From positions 3,602,001-3,666,000 of the forward strand of contig NZ_CP083553.1 of NCBI RefSeq assembly GCF_025144465.1: a DNA stretch of 64,000 nt. Direction: 5' to 3'. Below the pieces are notes generated by a model, which was given only the letters and a program-made list of their open reading frames with translations, made no database searches and was not told where the DNA came from. The position numbers were made by a program, and so were the translations under genes. The stretch's first letter is position 1, and each line of letters opens with the position of its first letter. The stretch is from Leisingera sp. S132. GTDB taxonomy: Bacteria; Pseudomonadota; Alphaproteobacteria; Rhodobacterales; Rhodobacteraceae. Of the stretch, positions 37,041 to 46,689 are shown one piece after another.

Positions 37041-38075
37041 TCAACTGGTGGCCAAGGAGCGCTGCCCCGCATCGCCCATCGAGACCAGCAGCGGCGCCTC
37101 GGCCTGCCGCGCCTTGAAGGCCTCCTTCCCGGTCATCCCCTGCCAACCCGCCTGCACCAGAGATTGCGCCACCGCGCCGCCCAGCGTGGTGCCCGGACCG
37201 GTTACGATGAACAGATCCGGCGCAAACTCATAAGCCGCATTCTGCACAGCAAGCGTGAAATCATAGGGTTCCACCACCTGATGACCCAAAGTGTAATCCC
37301 ACAGGGCCTGCGTATCCGTGGCACCGGGCCACCAAATCTGCCCGCGCCCGTCGATCAGCGGCAGCTCCGGCTGGGTGAACACCCCTGCCACCAACCGCTT
37401 GCGCCCCTCCGCCGCCACCGGCGCCTGCAGCGCAGTGTGGAAAGCCGCATGATTGGCCAGACGCATCGGGAAACGCTCCTCGACCACTGGCACCGCGCGC
37501 TCAAACGCTGCCAGCCCGGCCTCATTTCCGGCCAGCACCAGCATTCCGCCCAGATCAATCGACAGCGCCAGATCATGCCCCTCGCGGTCATTTATCTCTG
37601 CCGCCAGCGCCAGAAGCTCAGCCTTGCGCGCGGGGCCGTTCTGCCAATCCGGCCCGGCAAAGGGATAGACCAGCTGGCCGCCGATCAGCTGCTCTTGCAT
37701 CAGCGTGCCCATCGTGTTCACCACCTCGAACCCATCCGCCGCGCTCAGCGCCCCACCCGCTGCCAGCGCGATGTACCAGCCCATAGAGTTGCCGGTGACC
37801 GCAACCACCTCGATGTCCTCCGCCAAGGACTGCGCATCCGCCAATGCGGACGCATAGATCAGCGGCGAGGCAATATCCCCGCGCGAATACTTCGACACGG
37901 AATACCGCGTGGCTCCGTCCAGCGCGGTGATCGCTTCCTGTCCGGCGTCCTGGCGCTGTGCATCAAAGCCCGCAAAAAGCGCAGCCTTGTCCGCATGGTG
38001 GCGGTGCAGATACCCCAGCTCCGGCTTGTTATAGGTGCCCCGGCCCGGGCAGATCAGAACAGCGGTACGGGTCAT
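37041..38075 (-). CDS. FabD-like acyltransferase (ACP S-malonyltransferase-type)
   Basis: A 344-residue acyltransferase-fold protein. It begins MTRTAVLICPGRGTYNKPEL, the serine nucleophile is S97 in VTGNSMGWYIAL and the catalytic His is H209 or H213 in RLANHAAFHTAL. This is the FabD/MCAT superfamily, which moves acyl groups between CoA and carrier proteins, but it is clearly not the housekeeping FabD. It overlaps the preceding E1 dehydrogenase by four bases, so the two proteins are made together. No carrier-protein gene is beside it. Confidence 0.8.
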   Translation of the reverse strand: MTRTAVLICPGRGTYNKPELGYLHRHHADKAALFAGFDAQRQDAGQEAITALDGATRYSVSKYSRGDIASPLIYASALADAQSLAEDIEVVAVTGNSMGWYIALAAGGALSAADGFEVVNTMGTLMQEQLIGGQLVYPFAGPDWQNGPARKAELLALAAEINDREGHDLALSIDLGGMLVLAGNEAGLAAFERAVPVVEERFPMRLANHAAFHTALQAPVAAEGRKRLVAGVFTQPELPLIDGRGQIWWPGATDTQALWDYTLGHQVVEPYDFTLAVQNAAYEFAPDLFIVTGPGTTLGGAVAQSLVQAGWQGMTGKEAFKARQAEAPLLVSMGDAGQRSLATS

Positions 38076-40261
38076 TTCCGGCCTCCTGCCAGCTTCAACG
38101 CGGCCTCAACGATGCTATCCTTCGACGGCAGCGTGGCGCCATAAGCAGGCCCGGTTGCGATAAAGCAATCGCTGGCCGCGATCCGGGCCGTGGGGATATC
38201 GCTTTGCTCCGCAAACAGCGCCATCAGCGCTTCAGACTGGCTGCCGGTGATGCGGCATTCGTCGACGATCAGCACGTGCTTGCAGCCTTCGACGGCCTCC
38301 AGCAGCGCCGCCTCCGGCAAGGGCGCCAGCCAGCGCAAATCCACAATCCGCGCCTGCACGCCCTGCGCCGCCAGCTCTGCCTGCGCCTGGGTGGAAAGGT
38401 AGCGTCCGTTGCCATAGGTCACGATGGCCAGATCGCTGCCGTCCCCATGCATGCCAACCTCGCCCAAACCGATCCGCCGCTCCGGCGACGGGTAGGTCCG
38501 CATCCAGCCGCCATCTTTCGCCTCATGCAGATCCCGCATCGGATAGAGCGCAATTGGTTCGACAAAGACCACCACCCGCTGCTCCTCGCGCGCCAGCCGC
38601 ACCGCCTCACGCATCATCATCGCAGCCTCCGCCCCGTCCGACGGGCAGGCAATCACCAAGCCCGGAATATCGCGCAGCACCGCCAGCGAGTTGTCGTTGT
38701 GGAAATGGCCGCCAAAACCTTTCTGGTACCCCAGACCGGCAATCCGCAGCACCATCGGGTTGGAAAACTGCCCGTTGGAGAAAAACGGCAATGTCGCCGC
38801 CTCGCCGCGCAGCTGGTCCTCGGCGTTGTGAAGATAAGCGAGGAACTGGATTTCCGGGATCGGCAGGAATCCATTGTGCCCCATGCCGATCGCGAGGCCG
38901 AGGATCGATTGCTCATCCAGCAGAGTGTCGGTCACACGGTCCGGCCCGAACCGCTGCTGCAGCTTCTGGCTGACGCCGTAGACCCCGCCCTTGCGGCCCA
39001 CGTCTTCGCCCATCATGACGATTTCACCGTGCTCCAGCATCAGGTCGGTCAGCGCCCAATTAATCAGGCGCGACATCGGCTGCGGCTCCTCCATCGCCCG
39101 CATGTCGCTGCCAAAGGCCGCGGCGCGCGCTTCGGCACTGGGGCCATTGGTGGGCGCACATACCCGCTTGGGCGGGATCAGGCTGGCGGCGACATCCGCG
39201 GCGGTTTTCAAATGCGGCCGTGTCACTGCCTCAGCCCGGATCCGCTCCACACGCGCGCAGGTATCCGTGTAGATCTTCAGCGCATCCTCGGGACGCAGCG
39301 CCCCCGCCTCATCCATCAGCCGCACCGAATGCAGCAGCGGATCGTTGGCCTCATCCGCCTCCACTTCAGTTTTGGCCATATAGGTAGTCGGCACATCCGC
39401 CCCGGCATGGCCATAAAGTCGCACAGTGCGCAGGTGAAGAAACGCGGGCTTCTTACGCGTCCGCACATATTCCGCCGCCTCCTGCGCCACCTGAAAGGCG
39501 TTGTAGATATCCAGCCCGTCCGCCTTGAAATACCGGATGCCCGGCCGATGGGCCATCGAGGACTCGATCCACCCTTTCGGCGTCTTGGTCGAAATGCCGA
39601 TACCATTGTCCTCGCAGACAAACAGCAAGGGCAGCGGCGTCGACTGCACCGAGGTCCAGCCCGCGGTGTTGATCGCCCCCTGCGCCGTCGAGTGGTTGGC
39701 AGATGCGTCGCCGAAGGAACACATCACAATCGCATCCTCCGGCAGCAGCTGATGCTCCGGCTGGTGCCGCTTGGCAGCACCGATGGAATAGGCTGCGCCC
39801 ACCGCCTTCGGCAGATGCGATGCAATGGTCGAGGTCTGCGGCGGGATCATCAGCGCCTTGGACCCCAGCACCTTATGCCGCCCGCCGGAGGTCGGATCTT
39901 CGCTGGAACAGGCAAAGGACAGCAGCATGTCCCAGGCAATCCGCTGTCCCGGCACCTGATCGGCACGGGCAATCTGGAACGCCGCATCCCGGTAATGAAG
40001 GAACGCCATATCAGTGGGGCGCAGGGCGCGGGCCACCGCCGCCATCCCCTCATGCCCGGAGGAGCCGATGGTATAAAACCCCTGCCCCGCTTTCTGCATG
40101 TCGCGGCTTGTCAGGTCCAGCGCCCGGCTCAGCACTTGCGCACGGAAGGTGGAAACGGCCGCGGACGCGGCCAGAGGACCTGCAGGCGCAGCGCCTGCGG
40201 GAAGTTTTCCGGCCTGAACCCGGTCCAGGAAGTTCTGATGCACGATCTGGGCGCGGTCCAT
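38072..40261 (-). CDS. Fused alpha/beta E1 component of a 2-oxoacid dehydrogenase
   Basis: A 729-residue thiamine-pyrophosphate enzyme with both E1 halves in one chain. The alpha part (about 50-345) has the TPP motif from SFGDASANHS to VCEDN, and the beta part (about 395-725) starts PMSRLINWALTDLMLEHGEI and carries MGEDVGRKGG and a C-terminal transketolase-like domain. The closest types are branched-chain 2-oxoacid E1 proteins. No E2 lipoyl-transacylase or E3 gene is next to it; instead it is coupled to an acyltransferase. It may feed acyl groups to a carrier protein. Confidence 0.87.
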   Translation of the reverse strand: MDRAQIVHQNFLDRVQAGKLPAGAAPAGPLAASAAVSTFRAQVLSRALDLTSRDMQKAGQGFYTIGSSGHEGMAAVARALRPTDMAFLHYRDAAFQIARADQVPGQRIAWDMLLSFACSSEDPTSGGRHKVLGSKALMIPPQTSTIASHLPKAVGAAYSIGAAKRHQPEHQLLPEDAIVMCSFGDASANHSTAQGAINTAGWTSVQSTPLPLLFVCEDNGIGISTKTPKGWIESSMAHRPGIRYFKADGLDIYNAFQVAQEAAEYVRTRKKPAFLHLRTVRLYGHAGADVPTTYMAKTEVEADEANDPLLHSVRLMDEAGALRPEDALKIYTDTCARVERIRAEAVTRPHLKTAADVAASLIPPKRVCAPTNGPSAEARAAAFGSDMRAMEEPQPMSRLINWALTDLMLEHGEIVMMGEDVGRKGGVYGVSQKLQQRFGPDRVTDTLLDEQSILGLAIGMGHNGFLPIPEIQFLAYLHNAEDQLRGEAATLPFFSNGQFSNPMVLRIAGLGYQKGFGGHFHNDNSLAVLRDIPGLVIACPSDGAEAAMMMREAVRLAREEQRVVVFVEPIALYPMRDLHEAKDGGWMRTYPSPERRIGLGEVGMHGDGSDLAIVTYGNGRYLSTQAQAELAAQGVQARIVDLRWLAPLPEAALLEAVEGCKHVLIVDECRITGSQSEALMALFAEQSDIPTARIAASDCFIATGPAYGATLPSKDSIVEAALKLAGGRK

Positions 40262-40468
40262 GCGGCCTCCCTACGCTGACTGACCATGTCTTTATCCGCG
40301 AATCCGGAACTTGAAGCCAATGAGTTTGCGTACTGGCTTCATTCCAAAACGGAATGCAAAACCCGCCAATCAGTCGGGATTGTCACATAAAGGCTGGAAG
40401 CCCCGCGCTTGCGGCTAAGGCCGCATTCCAATGCGCGCGCCGCCGTCAGCTTGGCCCGCGATTTCCGT

Positions 40469-40497
40469 TTGACGGCCCCTGAAAACCATCTTATACG
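40469..40497 (+). promoter_or_regulatory. Sigma-70-type promoter of tRNA-Leu
   Basis: TTGACG (40469-40474), a 17-base spacer and TATACG (40492-40497). Transcription would start near 40504, about 11 bases before the tRNA. Confidence 0.7.
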
Positions 40498-40514
40498 CCG
40501 GTTTCACGACACCT

Positions 40515-40601
40515 GCCCAGGTGGCGGAATTGGTAGACGCGCTAGCTTCAGGTGCTAGTGTCCGTATGGACGTGGAGGTTCGAGTCCTCTCCTGGGCACC
40601 A
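40515..40601 (+). tRNA. tRNA-Leu (CAG)
   Basis: An 87-nt class II tRNA. The acceptor stem pairs GCCCAGG (40515-40521) with CCTGGGC (40591-40597), followed by A and an encoded CCA. The anticodon loop TTCAGGT between CTAGC and GCTAG gives anticodon CAG (Leu, CUG codons). A T-loop GTTCGAGTC and a long variable arm are visible. Confidence 0.97.
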
Positions 40602-40859
40602 TCTTCCTCAACATTCTGTTTCCCCTTGCGAACCAATGAGCGCAAGCATTTGTTTTCAGGTGCTTTCTGCGTCATTTGCAAACGGTTCACGCAACGTTTT
40701 CGCGGCTATCCCTCGAAAGTGAAGCAAGCGAGGCTTTCAGCGGCTCTTAAAAAATGATTAAAGCGCAAAGATTGCAGGCGGAAATCAGCCGCCACCAAGA
40801 GCTGTTTCAACAGTTATTCGTTTTCCAGCACGCTACGAAGGTCAACAGGAAGATATTTC

Positions 40860-42809
40860 ATGTGTTTAGATTGCATTGAACGTGCCGCGTCCGATGGTCA
40901 AGACAATGTCAGCTCTGCCAGAATTGTTGAAATCTCCGACGCAGGGCATGGAACCTGGACCTCATACCGCATGTCCGCCGGCGATACGTTCCAAGGCACC
41001 CTTTCCACCAACGGAGACAGGGACTGGGTCGCCATCACGCTGACCGAGGGCGAAACCTACGAATTTGAACTGAGCGGCGCGGCCAGCGGCGGCGGCACTT
41101 TGAGCGACCCTTACTTGCGGCTTTACAACAGCCAAGGCAGCCTTATCCGCAGCGATGATGACGGCGGTCCAGGTTATGATTCCGCTATTACATTTACAGC
41201 ATCCTCCACCGGAACATACTACATCAGTGCCGGTGCATACTCAGACGGCTACACTGGCAGCTACACGATCTCAACCGATGTAAATGAACCGGCACAGCTC
41301 GGGTCTCTGAATGACTTGGCCGGCTATCTGACTGATGGCTACTGGGAGGACAGCGGCCGGACGGGCAGAAGCTTCGACACTTCTGGCAGCAATGTCATTA
41401 CCGTAAACCTTACCGGGCTGACCGCAGAAGGCCAGCAGCTTGCACGCTGGGCCCTGCAGGCCTGGGAGATGGTGGCAAATATCGAGTTTTCCGAGACCAC
41501 CAGCGACAGCGCGGGTATCACTTTCATTGATCACGAGGCAGGTGCGTATTCGACCTCTCAGGTGTCAAGTGGCGACATCACCTCATCTCTTGTGAATGTT
41601 TCCCTGCAATGGCTGAACACCTACGGCACCAGCATCGACAGCTATTCGCTGCAGACTTACATTCACGAAGTTGGACATGCGCTCGGCCTGGGACACCAGG
41701 GCGACTACAACGGCACCGCGACCTACGGGTCCAGCGAGGAATTCTCAAATGACAGCTGGCAGCTGTCTATCATGTCCTATTTCAGCCAGACAGATAACAC
41801 TAGCGTGGACGCAAGCCACGCTTATCTGCTGACCCCGATGATGGCGGACATCATTGCCATTCAGAATCTGTACGGCGCGCCGGGAAGCGGCGGCACAACG
41901 GCGGGTGACACCGTCTGGGGGCCAGGATCCTCTCTGCCCGGCACCCTCGGCGATCTGTTTGGCGACCAGAACAGCATCCAAGGCAACGCCGTTGCGTTCA
42001 CTATCTACGATCAAGGCGGCACAGACACACTGGACGTCAGCGGCTATGATGAGCAAAGCCGTATTGACATGCGGCAAACGCAGTTTTCCGATGTTGGCGG
42101 CCTCACTGGGAATGTTGGCATTGCCCGCGGCACCATTGTCGAAAACCTGATCACAGGCTCCGGCAACGATACCGTCATCGGCAACGATGTCTCCAACATT
42201 ATCCACACCCATAACGGCAATGACATTGTCCGGGGCAGGATCGGCCACGACAGGATCTATGGCGGCAATGGCAACGACAGCCTGTATGGCGATCTGGGCT
42301 GGGACAGGCTGTTCGGCGGCAGCGGCAACGACCGGCTGACCGGCGGCGATGGCGGCGACCGCCTGTACGGCGGCAATGAATACGACTTTCTGTCAGGCGG
42401 CGAGGGCACCGACTGGCTGTACGGCGGCAACAACGATGACCGCATGTACGGCGGCGGCGGGAATGACCAATTGTACGGCGGCTGGGGCCGGGATCAACTG
42501 TACGGCGGCAACGGCGATGACCTCTTGAACGGCGGTTTCGGCAGGGACGTCATGGCCGGCGGTTTCGGCCACGACACCTTTGTTTTCGCCAGCAACCACG
42601 GCCATGACCGCATCCTCGACTTCAGCACAAACTCGAGCGCAGAACGTATCGACCTGTCCCGTATTTCACAGATCGAAGACTTCGATGATGTGCTGGCCAA
42701 CGCCGCAGCAACTTCGGACGGTGTGCTGATCACAACAGGCGCGAACAGCAGCATCCTGCTAGAAGGTTTGCAGATCAGCAGTCTTGCTGCGGATGACTTC
42801 ATCTTCTGA
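40860..42809 (+). CDS. Secreted M10-type metalloprotease with N-terminal PPC domain and RTX repeats
   Basis: A 649-residue probable type I secretion substrate with no Sec signal. Order: PPC-like beta domain (about 35-140, DTFQGTLSTNGDRDW and STGTYYISAGAY), zinc protease domain with HEVGHALGLGH (269-279) and Met-turn SIMSYF (about 303), the M10 C-terminal part, then calcium-binding RTX nonapeptide repeats (about 434-570: GGNGNDSLYGD, GGSGNDRLTGG, GGGGNDQLYGG). The C-terminus SLAADDFIF is the usual hydrophobic/acidic export tail. It resembles serralysin. No T1SS transporter genes are nearby. AGGAAG before the ATG supports the start. Confidence 0.88.
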   Translation: MCLDCIERAASDGQDNVSSARIVEISDAGHGTWTSYRMSAGDTFQGTLSTNGDRDWVAITLTEGETYEFELSGAASGGGTLSDPYLRLYNSQGSLIRSDDDGGPGYDSAITFTASSTGTYYISAGAYSDGYTGSYTISTDVNEPAQLGSLNDLAGYLTDGYWEDSGRTGRSFDTSGSNVITVNLTGLTAEGQQLARWALQAWEMVANIEFSETTSDSAGITFIDHEAGAYSTSQVSSGDITSSLVNVSLQWLNTYGTSIDSYSLQTYIHEVGHALGLGHQGDYNGTATYGSSEEFSNDSWQLSIMSYFSQTDNTSVDASHAYLLTPMMADIIAIQNLYGAPGSGGTTAGDTVWGPGSSLPGTLGDLFGDQNSIQGNAVAFTIYDQGGTDTLDVSGYDEQSRIDMRQTQFSDVGGLTGNVGIARGTIVENLITGSGNDTVIGNDVSNIIHTHNGNDIVRGRIGHDRIYGGNGNDSLYGDLGWDRLFGGSGNDRLTGGDGGDRLYGGNEYDFLSGGEGTDWLYGGNNDDRMYGGGGNDQLYGGWGRDQLYGGNGDDLLNGGFGRDVMAGGFGHDTFVFASNHGHDRILDFSTNSSAERIDLSRISQIEDFDDVLANAAATSDGVLITTGANSSILLEGLQISSLAADDFIF

Positions 42810-42830
42810 CCGGCGGCTGGCAAAACTGCC

Positions 42831-42868
42831 GCACGGCACAGGCCTGTCTGTGCCGTGCAACTTTCTTC
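42831..42868 (+). terminator. Terminator of the M10 protease gene
   Basis: Stem GCACGGCACA/TGTGCCGTGC (42831-42840, 42849-42858), eight-base loop, then AACTTTCTTC. The U-run is imperfect. Confidence 0.65.
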
Positions 42869-42981
42869 AGGGATTCTTAAGAGCCTTTTGCCGTTTTTTA
42901 GGGCGCAGTTGAGTTTGCGGTCCAAAGCGCCTATTTCCACTGCAACAGCCCCGGTGCGGTGAATATCAAAAGGGAATTCCA

Positions 42982-43596
42982 GTGGCCAATTACCTGTACA
43001 AGAACGACCTGCCCGACGGGCTGGATCTTGGTCCCGTTGTCGCCATTGACTGCGAGACCATGGGTCTGAACCCCCACCGCGACCGTCTCTGCGTGATCCA
43101 GATGTCCGGCGGCGACGGCAATGCCCATATTGTTCAGGTTGAAATAGGCCAGACCGCAGCGCCCAATCTTTGCCGGATGCTGGAAGATCCGAATGTGCTG
43201 AAGCTGTTTCATTTCGGCCGCTTCGACATCGCCGCGATGTACCACGCATTCGGCGCGTTGGCAGCTCCGGTCTACTGCACCAAGATCGCCAGCCGCCTGG
43301 TGCGCACCTACACCGACCGTCACGGTCTCAAGAACCTGACCCAGGAACTGCTGGGAATCGATATCTCCAAGCAGCAGCAGATGAGCGATTGGGGCGCAGA
43401 GGAACTGACCGATGCGCAGCTCGACTATGCGGCCTCCGACGTCCTGCACCTGCACAAACTGCGCGACGCGCTGGAGAAGCGCCTGGCCCGCGAGGACCGC
43501 ACCGAAATGGCCCAGGCGTGCTTCGGCTTCCTTCCCATGCGCGCCAAGCTGGACCTGGCTGGCTGGCCCGAAATCGACATCTTTGCCCACTCATGA
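42982..43596 (+). CDS. rnd: Ribonuclease D-type 3'-5' exonuclease
   Basis: A 204-residue DEDD exonuclease without the HRDC domains of E. coli RNase D, typical of Alphaproteobacteria. Catalytic residues are D23 and E25 in AIDCETMGL, the FHFGRFDIAAM segment and D in DYAASDVLHL. It trims structured RNAs such as tRNA precursors. The start is GTG at 42982, with AAGGGA upstream. It overlaps kdsD by four bases and begins the conserved rnd-kdsD-lptCAB order. Confidence 0.88.
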   Translation: MANYLYKNDLPDGLDLGPVVAIDCETMGLNPHRDRLCVIQMSGGDGNAHIVQVEIGQTAAPNLCRMLEDPNVLKLFHFGRFDIAAMYHAFGALAAPVYCTKIASRLVRTYTDRHGLKNLTQELLGIDISKQQQMSDWGAEELTDAQLDYAASDVLHLHKLRDALEKRLAREDRTEMAQACFGFLPMRAKLDLAGWPEIDIFAHS

Positions 43597-44561
43597 CCGA
43601 TACAGAAAAATTCCTCGTCACTGCCCGGCAGGTGATCACTGATGAGGCCAAGGCGCTGGACGCATTGGCCGAAGGTCTGGATGAACGCTTTGCCGAAGCT
43701 GTGCAGCTGATCCTGCAGGCAAAGGGCCGCATCATCGTCAGCGGAATCGGCAAGTCAGGCCACATTGGCCACAAGATTGCCGCAACACTGGCCTCCACCG
43801 GCACGCCCGCCTATTTCGTGCACCCGGCTGAGGCCAGCCACGGCGACCTCGGCATGCTGTCCGAAGGCGATGTGGTTCTGGCGATCTCAAACTCGGGCGA
43901 GGCGCCGGAACTGGCCAACCTGCTGGCCTTCACCCGCCGCTTCGCTATCCCGCTGATCGGCCTGTCCAGCAAGATGGACAGCACCCTGATGAAACAGGCT
44001 GACGTGCACCTGCAAATCCCCTCGATGGGCGAGGCCTGCGGCTTTGGCATGGTGCCCTCGATCTCCACCACGCTGACGCTTGCGATGGGTGATGCATTGG
44101 CGATCGCGCTGATGAAGCACCGCGATTTCCGCCCGGAAAACTTCCGCGACTTCCACCCCGGCGGCAAGCTCGGTGCCCAGCTCAGCAAGGTGCGCGACCT
44201 GATGCATGCGGACGGCGCGCTGCCGCTTGTCTTGGAAACCACCCCGATGGCAGACGCACTGATCGAAATCAGCCAGAAAGGATTCGGCGTCGCTGGCGTT
44301 GCCGCCGCCGATGGCGCGCTGGCCGGCATCATCACCGACGGCGACCTGCGCCGTCACATGGACGGGCTGCTGAACAAGACCGCGGCTGAGGTGATGACCG
44401 CGGACCCGGCTACCATTGCTCCCGGTGCCATGGCGCAGGAGGCGGTAGCAGTGATGAACCAGCGCAAGATCACCTGCCTGTTTGTGGTCGACCCGGAGAC
44501 CGGCAGAAAGGCCGAAGGCCTGCTGCACATCCACGACTGCCTGCGCGCAGGGCTGGGCTGA
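43593..44561 (+). CDS. kdsD: Arabinose-5-phosphate isomerase (KpsF/GutQ family)
   Basis: A 322-residue enzyme converting ribulose-5-phosphate to arabinose-5-phosphate, the first step of Kdo synthesis. Domains: SIS (about 30-180) with ISNSGEAPELANLL and the HPGGKLG signature, then a CBS pair (about 205-320: VRDLMHADGALPL, GIITDGDLRRHMDG, VMTADPATI). The ATG at 43593 overlaps the rnd stop. Operon with lptC-lptA-lptB. Confidence 0.93.
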   Translation: MTDTEKFLVTARQVITDEAKALDALAEGLDERFAEAVQLILQAKGRIIVSGIGKSGHIGHKIAATLASTGTPAYFVHPAEASHGDLGMLSEGDVVLAISNSGEAPELANLLAFTRRFAIPLIGLSSKMDSTLMKQADVHLQIPSMGEACGFGMVPSISTTLTLAMGDALAIALMKHRDFRPENFRDFHPGGKLGAQLSKVRDLMHADGALPLVLETTPMADALIEISQKGFGVAGVAAADGALAGIITDGDLRRHMDGLLNKTAAEVMTADPATIAPGAMAQEAVAVMNQRKITCLFVVDPETGRKAEGLLHIHDCLRAGLG

Positions 44562-44582
44562 CACGGGGTCCGGGAACGCATC

Positions 44583-45182
44583 ATGGACAGCCACTCAAGA
44601 GCCGTCGCATATCTCAAGGTGCTGCTGCCGCTGGCGGCACTGGTTCTGCTGTCGACACTGTTCCTGATCTCGCGCGGGGTGAACACGGATGCGGTGATCC
44701 CCTTTGCGCAAAAGGAAATCGAAGACCGGATGAGAGGCCAGCTGGTCACCGCGCCCTTCTTCTCCGGCACCACCGCTAAAGGCGATGAGATCAAGGTGAC
44801 AGCCTCTACGGCCCGCCCGGGCCGGAACGGCGCGCCTGCGATAGCCAGCGATATGTCCGCGGAAATCAACCTTGCGGAAGGCGGCAAGATCACGCTTGCC
44901 TCCGAAACCGGGGCGATCAACCCGGCCCAGGATACCGCCCGTTTTACCGGAAATGTTGTGATCACTTCGGCCGATGGCCTGGTCGTTGAAACGGAAGAAC
45001 TCCATTCCATTCTCAGCGGTTTGTCAGCCAGCAGCCCGGGACCGGTCCGCGCGACCGGCGACATCGGCGTGCTGACGGCAGGCAACATGCAGATCGAAGC
45101 AAAAACCGGCGGCGGCCCGGTTCATATGCTGTTCAAAAACGGGGTGAAGCTGTTATATCAACCCCAGCAACCGGAAAGATAA
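44583..45182 (+). CDS. lptC: LPS-export protein LptC
   Basis: A 199-residue bitopic inner-membrane protein. One N-terminal membrane helix (about 12-30, LLPLAALVLLSTLFLISRGV) anchors a beta-jellyroll periplasmic domain that passes LPS from LptBFG to LptA. Sequence similarity is low but the beta-rich pattern and location before lptA and lptB are diagnostic. Confidence 0.9.
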   Translation: MDSHSRAVAYLKVLLPLAALVLLSTLFLISRGVNTDAVIPFAQKEIEDRMRGQLVTAPFFSGTTAKGDEIKVTASTARPGRNGAPAIASDMSAEINLAEGGKITLASETGAINPAQDTARFTGNVVITSADGLVVETEELHSILSGLSASSPGPVRATGDIGVLTAGNMQIEAKTGGGPVHMLFKNGVKLLYQPQQPER

Positions 45183-45185
45183 CCT

Positions 45186-45698
45186 GTGTCTTATTTGCGC
45201 GCATTGATTTTCAGCCTGCCTCTCGCGGTGTTTCCCGGTCTCGCACTGGCACAAGCCGCCTCCGTTGCTTTCGGCGCGGTCAAGGCCGACCCAAGCCTGC
45301 CGGTTGAAGTCACCGCCGACAATCTTGCCGTGAACCAGGCCGACGGTTCGGCTGAGTTCACCGGCAATGTCCTGATCGTGCAGGGCGTCATGCGGCTGTC
45401 CGCCGACACGGTTCTGGTCATCTACAAGACGGCAGAACAAAGCGGCGGCGAAGGCGGTATCGAACGGCTGGAGGCGACGGGCAATGTGGTTCTGGTCAGC
45501 GGCCCGGACGCAGCCGAGTCTCAATACGCGGAGTACACCATTGACCGCGGAACGGTCGTGATGACCGGCAACGTGCTGCTCAATCAGGAAAACGGGACCC
45601 TTGCCTCAAACCGGCTGGAGGTGAACCTTACCTCCGGCACCGCTCAGATGGCCGGCCGCGTGAAAACCATCCTCAACCCGAACGGCGGCAGCAACTGA
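45186..45698 (+). CDS. lptA: LPS-transport periplasmic protein LptA
   Basis: A 170-residue secreted OstA/LptA-family protein. Signal peptide about 1-22 (GLALAQA). The [21 protein letters not shown] and [12 protein letters not shown] segments are the LptA jellyroll repeats that form the LPS bridge across the periplasm. The start is GTG at 45186, three bases after lptC; its stop overlaps lptB by one base. Confidence 0.92.
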   Translation: MSYLRALIFSLPLAVFPGLALAQAASVAFGAVKADPSLPVEVTADNLAVNQADGSAEFTGNVLIVQGVMRLSADTVLVIYKTAEQSGGEGGIERLEATGNVVLVSGPDAAESQYAEYTIDRGTVVMTGNVLLNQENGTLASNRLEVNLTSGTAQMAGRVKTILNPNGGSN

Positions 45699-46456
45699 TG
45701 GCGAAACCAGACCTGAAAGTCACGGAAGGCTCCTCCGGGCTGCGCATCGAACGGCTGCGCAAATCTTACCGCAAGAAGGTGGTGATCCGGGACGTTTCCC
45801 TGTCTTTGAACCGGGGTGAGGTGGTGGCCCTGCTTGGCCCCAACGGCTCCGGCAAGACCACCAGCTTCTACACGATTGCAGGTCTGGTATTTCCTGAAGC
45901 CGGCACCGTCACCATTGACGGCCAGAACGTGACCGGCCTGCCGATGTACCGCCGCGCGCGCCTGGGCATCGGCTACTTGCCGCAGGAAATGTCGATCTTC
46001 CGCGGATTGTCGGTGGAGGACAACATCTCTGCCGTTCTGGACATTTCGCAAAAGCACGAGCACAAACGCCGCGAGCGGCTGGAAGAACTGCTGTCGGATT
46101 TCTCGATCGAGCACCTGCGCCGCGCGCCTGCGCTGGCGCTGTCGGGCGGTGAGCGCCGCCGCGTCGAAATCGCCCGCTGCCTGGCCGCCAACCCGAAATA
46201 CCTGCTGCTCGATGAGCCTTTCGCCGGCGTCGACCCGATTTCCGTCGGCGACATCCGCCACCTGGTCGCCGACCTCAAGAAACGCGGCATCGGGGTGCTG
46301 ATCACCGATCACAACGTGCGCGAGACGCTGGAGATTGTCGACCGCGCCTATATCCTGCACGACGGCCAGGTGCTGATGTCGGGAAGCCCCGAAGAGGTGG
46401 TGGAAAACGAGAATGTCCGCCGTGTTTATCTGGGCGATAACTTCCGTATTTCCTGA
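45698..46456 (+). CDS. lptB: LPS-export ABC transporter ATPase LptB
   Basis: A 252-residue cytoplasmic ATPase powering LPS extraction with LptF and LptG. Walker [11 protein letters not shown] (about 47-56), the Q-loop [19 protein letters not shown] signature [13 protein letters not shown] and Walker [13 protein letters not shown] are all present. In many Alphaproteobacteria rpoN follows; here hpf follows directly. Confidence 0.96.
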   Translation: MAKPDLKVTEGSSGLRIERLRKSYRKKVVIRDVSLSLNRGEVVALLGPNGSGKTTSFYTIAGLVFPEAGTVTIDGQNVTGLPMYRRARLGIGYLPQEMSIFRGLSVEDNISAVLDISQKHEHKRRERLEELLSDFSIEHLRRAPALALSGGERRRVEIARCLAANPKYLLLDEPFAGVDPISVGDIRHLVADLKKRGIGVLITDHNVRETLEIVDRAYILHDGQVLMSGSPEEVVENENVRRVYLGDNFRIS

Positions 46457-46667
46457 CCCTTTCCGCACCTCCGCGGCAGCAAATAACCGCTGAAAACCCG
46501 GACTTCTTTTTTCGCGTTATCCATTGACTCTCCCGCTGTCTTGCCGTGGAATTGACCCATGGCATACGCGCAGTCCGATGCAGTCCGAACAACAGCCTTG
46601 GCGACAAGGCCCGGATGGATGCAACCGGACGGCTGGCCTGCCCCCCGGTTCCGGACCTGATGTGACA

Positions 46668-46689
46668 CCGCCAAGGATTGCCTTGGCGG
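46668..46689. repeat. Perfect hairpin in the hpf leader
   Basis: CCGCCAAGG/CCTTGGCGG (46668-46676, 46681-46689) with an ATTG loop, 36 bases before the hpf start. No T-run follows, so it is more likely an mRNA leader structure than a terminator. The whole 268-base lptB-hpf gap (46457-46724) has no gene. Confidence 0.55.

Noticed and set aside
37958-40279. A 773-residue open frame antisense to the E1 dehydrogenase
   Set aside because: Arg/His-rich translation without domain signals; the minus-strand gene has clear TPP motifs.
40521-40757. A short frame starting inside tRNA-Leu
   Set aside because: It uses tRNA sequence as codons; no protein features.
40515-42809. Genomic island inserted at tRNA-Leu
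   Set aside because: No integrase, no direct repeat of the tRNA 3' end within the window and no clear base-composition break around the protease gene.
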